DNA of 64,000 nt from Perognathus longimembris pacificus (Eukaryota > Chordata > Mammalia > Rodentia > Heteromyidae): assembly GCF_023159225.1 (NCBI RefSeq), contig NC_063169.1, positions 57,375,934-57,439,933 of the forward strand, written 5' to 3'. How positions within the stretch are numbered: position 1 is the stretch's first letter; every line of letters begins with the position of its first letter. The notes beneath the pieces were generated by a model, which saw nothing but the letters and a program-made list of their open reading frames with translations, was not told the origin of the DNA and did not search any database. The position numbers were made by a program, and so were the translations under genes. Shown here piece by piece: positions 56,512-64,000 of the stretch.

Positions 56512-58132
56512 CTAACACAAAAGTTCTTTCCTACAGAATATGGACTCTTCTATGTTTAAAGGGATTATTAATTTTGAATACTCTGCAGTCTAATAAGGAA
56601 AAATTAATTTTAAACAACACATGCAAAACCATCCTCTCCTAGAGAAAGTGAGGTTCAGAGATATCAAATCATTTGCTTATGATCTCAACTATATAATTCT
56701 ATAGATCATGATTTTCAGCACTATGTGCTTCTAACAAATACTGATTCAATTTGGTTAAGTAAAATCCTTTAGGATTCACATTGAACATTTTCTGGTGGGT
56801 ATTCGGCTTCACTGTAAGGTATGATCAGGCAGTACAATGAGACTGAGACATGGAGTATTATCAGCTGCTAACTGATGCAAAAATCCCCTGAACGTCTCTC
56901 AGAAGAAAATAAGAAAGTACAGGTAATTTCTCCTCTTACTTTCCCATAATCCAGGGCTCTTTCAATCAATCTAGACCACTTCTCCTAGAAATAGAGAGAC
57001 AAATGTGCAAGTAAAAATTGGAAATATAGAAAGACAGGAGTCAGGAAAAACTAATGAGATTATTTTCATTACTCTTAGTCTTGCAAGTCAATTAAGAAAA
57101 AAAAGTAAGGAAATGTTTTAGGTAAAAGTCGTCAGTGGTGTGGCAGTAATGTTCTTTGATGTAACTATTCACATATTTAGTGGGTAACTAATAAACATCT
57201 CAATTAGTCCTATGATTTCTGCAGCTAGTCAAAGCATTGTGTCATTGACATCCTGGCACGAAAATGTCTTTAAAATAATTGTAGATTTTTCAAACTAGCA
57301 TAAATAAGATATTTAGGAAAGCAAAACGATGATTAATAATGTTATGCCAGCCAAAAAGAAAACATACTATTATAATAACAGAGCCAAACAGCATGGCTGA
57401 AGTTCTAGAGTGGTATTATTTTCTTTTGGGGGGGGTTGGGTGTTGAGTTTGCCTTACCTTTGGAAGATAAGATGGAATATCGTTTTTTTGCTAGCATTTT
57501 TTTTCCTTTGTGAGTAAGTTACCCACAGAGAACATCAGTTCTGTTCTGCTCTTCTCATGTCATGATTCTTACAGAAGTAGTCCATCTAAGAAAGGAAGTT
57601 CATTCATGAAGGCAGAAAAACACATTCATCAATCACACTGTCACACAGAGGAAAGCCAAGTTCCTTATTGACATAACCTTCTGGGTTGATATTTTCAATT
57701 TGGCTTATTTTCTACGTCTTCTAACCTAGCTGGATTATGATCTACAAATTATTTGCTTGACCAACCATAGATCCCAGTAAGGAAGATGGCCTATAAAAGG
57801 TTCAAGATAATCATACACATCCCTGAATAGACTCAGGAAAATGGTAATTTATAGGGTTCTGGTACCTGCATATATTTGACTAAATTCTATCATTTGTTAT
57901 TGTATAATGATAGCATTCAAAAGAGCTTCCCTTCCATGCAAAGATCTGTTAGGATTTTTATGTGCCCCTTATTGGTATCAACACAAAACCCACCTGGAAT
58001 TCTGATACTGGAAAGGAGAGAGTATAAAACAATTTCCTGTCTGAGAAATGATTAATTTTGTCAGTTGTACTTTTTCCTATCTAGCAAAGTGCTCTTATTC
58101 AACAATGCCATTGTCTTTGTATGTTGGTTACA
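56512..58132. other. intergenic DNA, no gene seen
   Basis: A weak MIR-like relic lies at about 56640-56720 ('gagaaagtgaggttcagaga'). A G-run lies at 57425-57440. No exon is recognised. Confidence 0.5.
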
Positions 58133-58196
58133 AGTATGTATGTATGTGTATACATATATATACATATATATGTATGTCCATATATATATATATATA
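58133..58196. repeat. TATG/TACA/TA-rich microsatellite
   Basis: Runs of tatgta, catata and tatata; self-complementary. Confidence 0.9.
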
Positions 58197-59112
58197 AAAT
58201 CATCACTACTCCACTGTTAGGACAGGGAGATTATAAGAAATTATCATCTTCAGCATGTCACAAGGGCAGGAATGATGAATGAGAAAGACAAGTAAAGAGT
58301 ACAGATATGAACTGCTATAGCAGCAACCATAGCAAAAGAAACTTCTCTCTCGTCTCATTCTGGTGGTGTCCAGCACCTATGATAAACTCTAATGGGCAAT
58401 GCATGTACTGAGTGACAAAAGAAAAGAGGACTTGCTCTTATACTAGACCATGGATTTTCCTTATTTAGTAATCCCTTCTATGAGTCCTCAGAACAGGGAT
58501 GTTTTTTTGCATGCCTACAACAAATACGCAACAAGAAGACAAATACAGCCCTAGGTCAATAATATCCAATGATGTGACAGTTCTCATAGCCTATGTCATA
58601 ATTCCTTGGGCTTCCTAAAAATTAATTGTATTCCATGAAAGTAAACAAGAAGAGATGAAGATTGTGTCCTATACAGTGAACTTTTAGGACATAACCAACA
58701 TAACCCAAAGCAAAAGAGTCCTTTGCTTTCCATCTAGGTGATTCCTAGGTGGTGGCAGGGCCATTGAGAGCTTGCAGCCTCTGTCTGCTGGCCTCTTGCT
58801 TTGCTGGCACTCCTGGCCTGCTGGCTGGCTCTGCTGATCCTGCAAGTGAAGGGATTATTAGCCTGACCACATGCCCTGAGCTTTTGTGTCTTTGTTTTGG
58901 TTTTGTTTTGGGCTGGAGATAGGAAAGTTGACTGGGGCCCCAGAGACCTATGGAAAAAAAAAGTCAGAAAAGAAGGAGGAGGGGAGAGAAATGTGCAGTG
59001 ACAAGTGTTTTCTGCTGTAAAAGTCATGAGAGAATACAAGAGTTTGATTCTGGCAGAGCAAACTGGCTACGTGGGTCAAGAGCTAGGATGCCAGGATAAC
59101 ATCTCCTGAAAC
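58197..59112 (+). promoter_or_regulatory. GJE1: GJE1 upstream region
   Basis: This 0.9 kb before the GJE1 start codon must contain, or lie close to, its promoter. A GC-richer unique patch lies at 58735-58860 and a purine-rich stretch at 58945-58990. No TATA box at a clear position and no transcription start can be assigned. The minus-strand frame of about 100 codons here is not supported as a gene. Confidence 0.35.
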
Positions 59113-59151
59113 ATGTCTCTAAATTACATCAAAAACTTCTATGAAGGATGT
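59113..59151 (+). CDS. GJE1: GJE1 coding exon 1 (residues 1-13), connexin 23
   Basis: This 39-nt coding exon reads MSLNYIKNFYEGC. It is the short cytoplasmic N-terminus of connexin 23 and is followed directly by the donor GTGAGT (59152-59157). It is in phase 0 with exon 2, which begins VKPPTVIGQF. The exon is too short for an ordinary open-frame scan; I found it by looking upstream of exon 2 for the missing connexin N-terminus. Connexin N-termini fold into the pore and sense voltage. With exons 2 and 3 the protein is 205 residues, the usual size for Cx23 and the smallest in the family. Connexin-family proteins form hexameric membrane channels, and Cx23 is associated with lens. Most connexins have one uninterrupted coding exon; GJE1 is one of the exceptions. 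Confidence 0.93.
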
Positions 59152-60148
59152 GTGAGTATTATACAAAAGATACATTTGTGAGTTTTGTGTGTATATTTCA
59201 ACTTGTGCTGGATAAATGTTACTCAAAATTTATTAAGAATAGAATATATAACAATCATAAGCTTCAAGATATTCTAAATTTGAAACTATAAATAATTCAA
59301 GTACTTTCAGGAATTCACTATCAATTCCATAACTAAACAATAGCAAACATTTTTTAAATTACTTGTTTGTTAAGGCAATATGAATGTGAACTTTAATACG
59401 GAATTGTTCATCCAATTTTCCCAAAAGAGACATTAGATAATAAAAGACAAGGATTCTTTTATTTTTAAAGAGAATAAACAGGTTACGAGAGTACTAATAG
59501 AATTCAAAGCCATTTAAATATTTCAAAATTACTAGTTTGATGGGCACAATAAGTTCTTGATTGTTGCATTTCATATGTGGAAGTTAGAATTCATTTATAA
59601 ATATATAAATAAATTCTTGGGTGGTACCCAAGTGTATACAAATGTAGTACCTGAAAAAATGGTGGATTTAGGGGTGAAGTCAAACAGTGTAATTCCTTAG
59701 AAAAGCCCAATCAATTGTCAACCAAATAAACACCAGAAAACAGGTTCTTGAAAAGGAGTAAGGTGAAATCAGGGGAGGGAGGGTATGATAAATAAGTCAA
59801 AAATTTAATGTACAACCCACAAAATTAAGACCACTAAGAGAGGGATGGGTTTGGAATGATGGGTGACTGAAAGGGTGACATAGATCAAGTTGTATTGTAT
59901 TCACAAACAAAAAAAAATTTAAATGGAAAATCCTTTGTGCAACTACTTAAATACGGTTAAAAAAAAACTTTTAAAAGAGTAAAATTGCATGAGAAATCAC
60001 ATAGAATGTACTTGTGTTGATCCTTTCTAAGGGTCTAACCTTTTGAATCTTAAAGTTTTTTCAACTACGGTCGTGATAACATCTTTTAAAATATCCTCTT
60101 TCGATGTCTTTATTGAATCACTTGTTTTTCCTCCTAAAACTATGGCAG
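59152..60148 (+). other. GJE1: GJE1 intron 1 (997 nt)
   Basis: Donor GTGAGT and acceptor ACTATGGCAG, phase 0. The acceptor's polypyrimidine tract ('cttgtttttcctcctaaaac') is acceptable. The intron contains an old L1 3' end (59680-59960). Confidence 0.9.
59680..59960 (+). mobile_element. old L1 3'-end fragment in GJE1 intron 1
   Basis: 'aatcaggggagggagggtat', 'gacatagatcaagttgtatt' and 'cctttgtgcaactacttaaa' match the 3' ends at 1081-1320 and 20280-20560. It is in the gene's sense orientation. Confidence 0.5.
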
Positions 60149-60331
60149 GTTAAACCACCAACTGTGATTGGTCAATTCCACACCCTTTTCTTCGGATCTG
60201 TTCGAATGTTCTTCCTTGGAGTGCTAGGTTTTGCGGTTTATGGGAATGAGGCTTTGCACTTCAGCTGTGACCCGGACAAGAGAGAAATCAATCTCTTCTG
60301 TTACAATCAGTTCCGGCCAATCACTCCACAA
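60149..60331 (+). CDS. GJE1: GJE1 coding exon 2 (residues 14-74)
   Basis: 61 codons from V14 (after acceptor GGCAG) to Q74 (before donor GTAAGT). It encodes TM1 (about 23-45, TLFFGSVRMFFLGVLGFAVY) and extracellular loop 1. In that loop only two cysteines are present, C53 (HFSC) and C64 (NLFC), where typical connexins have three (CX6CX3C). This reduced set is a known trait of connexin 23. The following QFRPITPQ leads into TM2. Open frame beyond either splice site is intronic. Confidence 0.95.
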
Positions 60332-60818
60332 GTAAGTCCTTCCATGTGCACCTATATTTTGACTCATCAACAGATACAATCTTTTCTTAAGAAATGTAAT
60401 GCCATAAAGAGTAGCCTAACAGGAAAGCTTTTGAGAATTTCATTACTTTATTTCAGAACAAAAAAATGAACGTTAATTGTTTCTTCCAAATCTAGAATTC
60501 TACTATCAATGGGTTTTACAATTATATATTACAGATTGTATCTATAATATAGAAATTAAGGAACTACTAAAGTTATTGGCAATTCATACACAATTCTAAT
60601 AAAGTATGTTTTCTAGACTACTGTATTGTTTAACGTTTTAAACATCTTGGTCATTAACACCAGATGTTAGACATTACTATGTTATATTATTTTAACATAG
60701 AAGACCTTTGTAAAACTTGAAATTTTTTAAGTTAACTTCTGTGGAGTCAACCATTTTTTAGTCAATTTTTGTTATGTGGATAAGTCAATCTGACTATAGT
60801 ATTTCTGACACATTTTAG
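60332..60818 (+). other. GJE1: GJE1 intron 2 (487 nt)
   Basis: Donor GTAAGT and acceptor CATTTTAG, phase 0. It is AT-rich, with no repeat recognised. Confidence 0.92.
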
Positions 60819-61214
60819 GTATTCTGGGCTTTACAACTGGTGATTGTCCTGGTTCCTGGGGCTATTTTTCATCTTTATGCAGCATGTAAAAGCATCAACC
60901 AAGAATGCATTCTTCAAAAGCCCATCTACACTGTGACTTATATCCTCTCTGTCTTATTAAGAATTAGTCTAGAGGTGATAGCATTTTGGCTTCAGATTCA
61001 CCTTTTTGGTTTCCAGGTAAAACCTCTTTACTTGTGTGATGCTCAATCTCTTGGGAAGAAAATGACTATGATAAAGTGCATGGTTCCAGAACACTTTGAA
61101 AAGACCATTTTCCTCATTGCAATGTATACATTTACTGTGATTACAATGGTACTATGTGTGGCTGAGATTTTTGAGATCATATTTAGAAGACTATGTTTTT
61201 TGTTTAGGCAATAA
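60819..61214 (+). CDS. GJE1: GJE1 coding exon 3 (residues 75-205, stop)
   Basis: 131 codons plus TAA (61212-61214). It begins VFWALQLVIVL (TM2, about 75-96). Then come a short cytoplasmic loop, TM3 (about 113-136), extracellular loop 2 with just two cysteines (C147 and C161) and the VPEHFEKTIF segment, TM4 (about 169-195, IFLIAMYTFTVITMVLCVAE), and a C-tail of only about 10 residues (RRLCFLFRQ end). The frame is intact. The missing loop cysteines and minimal tail fit Cx23; they make ordinary gap-junction docking uncertain, and hemichannel-like activity has been proposed for the family member. The gene is divergent from NMBR, and VTA1 should follow outside the window by synteny. Confidence 0.95.
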   Translation, partial: VFWALQLVIVLVPGAIFHLYAACKSINQECILQKPIYTVTYILSVLLRISLEVIAFWLQIHLFGFQVKPLYLCDAQSLGKKMTMIKCMVPEHFEKTIFLIAMYTFTVITMVLCVAEIFEIIFRRLCFLFRQ

Positions 61215-61378
61215 CAAGAGCTTATTACCCAATGTCATACCAGTACCATTTATCAATCATTTTGTTTAATTTTATCTTATTCAGTGAATACCTTAATTTA
61301 AATATAAATGTCTTTTCTTTAAACTCACTTTGCTATATCTGAAACTGATGTTTATCATAAAATATAACAGAATTTTAC

Positions 61379-61384
61379 AATAAA
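61379..61384 (+). promoter_or_regulatory. GJE1: candidate GJE1 poly(A) signal
   Basis: AATAAA lies 165 nt after the stop codon, in a T-rich context. It is a plausible short 3' UTR end. Confidence 0.5.
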
Positions 61385-64000
61385 GTATACATACAAGTAA
61401 TGTTAACTCATTTAAGTAGTATTTTTTACAAACTCTCATACAACACTTGTTACATCATATTATAACCAGAAAATCTGTATGATCTCTTTTACAGAGAGGA
61501 GAATTATTAGCCACCAATGCTACCTTGTGTGCTCAAAGTCACACAACTGTACTAGAATCCAGATAGCTCCATTTCTCCTTCCACTGAAACCTGTAGTTTG
61601 AAGTTTGAATATGTGATTATTTTTTAGTTAATGTAAATTATAACGTATTAAAGCACAAAAGTTAAAAGCTAATTATTAAAGAGTAACTTTTATAGTTTAA
61701 TCACTAACTTGAAGAAACTGAATATTAAAATTGTTACTTTTTAATATTATATTGTTTTCATTAAATTTTTAATATCAAAATGTCATGGAAATTTAGCCAC
61801 TAAATAAATTTGAAATGCTCTGGATAACAATATACATGGTTTTCATGTTTCTCTTTATGCCCATAGAGAATGAGTAAAAAATAATATATTAATCATTATT
61901 GAAATGAAAAATTATTTATATTGTTTGACTTCTCCAGTAGCTGCTAAATAGAGCCAATTTTGTATCAATCCAGTGCCTTCCTTACAAAAAATCATCTTCA
62001 TTTTATATCATTTAACATCTTTATATACTATTGTCATCTAATACTTGTCTGGGATATAGATAGGTATAGTGGAATGAATAGTAAGGTTTTTAAGTGGTTG
62101 TAAAGCATTTTTCCGCCTATGTCTAATGTCATGTATTCCTTTCCTCAATAAAAAGCTCTTGAGTACCTTTTATTGAAATGTCTCACATTAAGAAGTCATC
62201 TTAAACCGAAGACAAAAACAGATGAAAGTTTAGTGGGAACTGGTATAAAAGCACAGGCTGAGGGGCAGGAATGATACGTTTGTTGTCATTGTTGAGAATC
62301 ACAGAGGGCTTCAACTTTTATTATCGTATTTACATCCTCTATGGATAATATATGATTTCACTGCTTGTATTCGGGGGGACTACCCCAGTAGCATACCCAT
62401 AAGTATACATTATCTTCATCATGAATAATATTTTCTTCCAACACATCTCTGTAAGTCTGGTAATCTGTAATTGGATGTCAGACACTGTCTTTTATCTTGT
62501 TGGATGTTCAATCTTTTTCTGTTTGTAAATACTCAAAAAAATTCTGAAGCATATTTCATAAGACCAGAAAGAGCTCTTACATAAACAGTTTATTCATCTG
62601 AATTACCTGGGCGACTAAACAGTGTTGGAATAACTAATATTCATGTTGAAAATATAAACTGAAATTTTTATATTTTCACATCCATGGGAAAGTAAATGCT
62701 TAAGTCTTCATACCTTCCCTTCATTATTTTTCTAATGGAATCTTTAAAGAAGAATTATCTCAGTTTGGGGAGATGACCTACTAATAGGATGTAAGTCTCA
62801 CTATACTAGAAGATAGATTGCTGCCACATGTAATAAACTTGAAAGTTATAACTACAGGAATTTGTTACCCTGGTTACATTGATTGATCCTCTGTCATTTA
62901 TCACCAAATTAGTTCTGATCACAACCGTACCTGACACTTTTACTGTGAAATGGTCACTCATGCACATGTATTCAAAGGGGTAGTACAAAGCTGTTAACTT
63001 TCCCATCAAAAATCCTTAGCTCTAATTTCTCTCCCATTTCTTCTTCCTGTTATTATCTTTTAACCCTCTTTTTTCCTGCTCACCTCTCACTTGCCAAGAT
63101 TCTGTCTCCATTATGAATGATAACATCAGATCCCTCAGAACTGTCCGGAGCTAGATGGAAGCAAGTTTAGGCCCTTTAACACAGGAAAATGTCATAGTCA
63201 ATTCTTGACAGTAAAACAAGAAAAATAAAGTTCACTGTTGTTGGTAATTCTGGGATTCACCACATAATTTCAAACATGATGCTATGTTGATGGTGTGTTT
63301 TTCCTCCATAATACCAGCTACACTGTTTTATGAAAAGGACATTGAACTCACAGAGAAAAGAGCATGCGTTCACGGATACAATAAATCCATTTCTAATTGT
63401 CAGTTATTGCCCAACTTCATTCTCAACTCCAGATATATTCAAGTAAAAGAAAGTTTAGTATGCTCCAGTCCTGAAGATGTAGGTCAGGTAACAAGAAGAT
63501 ACAACCCTCAACAGAAGGAGCAGAATTTTTTTCTAGGTACAGGATGTTGGAACAAAGAATGGAAAAGACACAAAGGTACATTGGTCTACAGAAAACCATG
63601 TAAAGTAGTAATAGTTCAGTGCACAAGCTCTGAAACAATAACAACTTAGATGTAACATCAAGCATTCAACCATAAGCTCTAATATTTAGTATTTAGTTAA
63701 TATTTAGTTGGTTTCAAATTCTATTTTCAAATGAGCTCTTATGCTATCCGTATCTGAAATTCTCAACTGTCCTCGCAGTAAGAGATACAGCATTCACGAA
63801 GAGAACAAGTTCAAGTAGCCTACATCCTATGCACCCATGTTTCTTATATGTAAAATGACAATGATAATATTTCTGATACATCATGGTGAAAATTAAATGA
63901 ATTAGTGATATTGCCCCAGTAACTCTCTTTACACACTCAGAAAATAACTACTACTGCACTGATCTATGACAGAAAATGGCCAAAATAATTCATGTCTTAT
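61385..64000. other. intergenic DNA 3' of GJE1, no gene seen
   Basis: AT-rich DNA. A MIR relic is listed at 61470-61590. A second AATAAA lies at 62147-62152 and could serve an extended 3' UTR. The 121-codon frame at 63284-63649 has no recognisable domain and no splice context. No exon resembling VTA1 was found. Confidence 0.5.
61470..61590 (+). mobile_element. MIR SINE fragment
   Basis: 'tctcttttacagagaggaga', 'gtgtgctcaaagtcacacaa' and 'ctgtactagaatccagatag' follow the MIR 3' half. Confidence 0.65.

Noticed and set aside
58734..59039. 101-codon minus-strand frame upstream of GJE1
   Set aside because: No protein family resemblance and it overlaps the presumed GJE1 promoter. Its Lys/Thr repeats come from A-rich DNA.
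63284..63649. 121-codon plus-strand open frame near the right edge
   Set aside because: No recognisable domain, no splice signals in family context, and no similarity by eye to VTA1 or another neighbour. It is AT-rich intergenic DNA, so chance is the better explanation.
1..64000. CRISPR arrays, operons, bacterial or phage systems
   Set aside because: The DNA is vertebrate nuclear sequence with spliced genes and mammalian retroposons. No spaced direct-repeat arrays other than microsatellites were seen.
1..64000. Functional tRNA genes
   Set aside because: tRNA-like A/B-box words occur only inside SINEs (ID, IDL, B1-dID) with A-rich tails; no free cloverleaf was found.

Overview
The window is mammalian nuclear DNA: AT-rich, with very few coding exons, GT-AG introns and dense interspersed repeats (LINE-1, tRNA- and 7SL-derived SINEs, MIR, LTR pieces, microsatellites). 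Its youngest SINE is dimeric. The left half is a tRNA-Ala/ID-like monomer and the right half carries 'GGCCAGAAGTGGCGCTG'. This matches the published description of the IDL-Geo SINE, reported only from Geomyoidea (kangaroo rats, pocket mice, pocket gophers), so a geomyoid rodent is the best guess. The species cannot be fixed from the window.

Two protein-coding genes are supported, and both are complete. NMBR (neuromedin-B receptor) is on the minus strand with coding exons at 32631-32210, 28127-27779 and 25725-25324. They join to exactly 390 codons plus stop with consistent splice phases and all class A GPCR hallmarks. GJE1 (connexin 23) is on the plus strand with coding exons at 59113-59151, 60149-60331 and 60819-61214. 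They join to 205 codons plus stop. Its first coding exon is only 13 codons. The two genes are divergent, with about 26.5 kb between their start codons. This is the order found at human 6q24.1, where VTA1 follows GJE1; no VTA1 exon was found before the window ends.

Layout: 1-25.0 kb is intergenic DNA 3' of NMBR. It holds several L1 3' ends, a 769-bp solo LTR (6882-7650), a (GGAA)n array, and a 5'-truncated L1 (16540-18158) with a 12-bp target-site duplication and an uninterrupted 368-codon ORF2 remnant. 25.0-33.3 kb is NMBR with its GC-rich 5' end; a long (GA)n tract and a G-run cluster lie just inside intron 1. 33.3-59.1 kb is the divergent intergenic interval, made largely of old L1, MaLR LTRs, MIRs and young IDL-Geo SINEs with clear target-site duplications. 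59.1-61.4 kb is GJE1. 61.4-64 kb shows no gene.

NMBR (a Gq-coupled peptide receptor) and GJE1 (a lens-associated connexin-family protein) are neighbours by conserved synteny. The sequence gives no sign of shared function or co-regulation. I found no evidence of a new biological system; the points of most interest are the retroposition footprints, the polypurine/G-rich start of NMBR intron 1, and the intron-split four-cysteine connexin.
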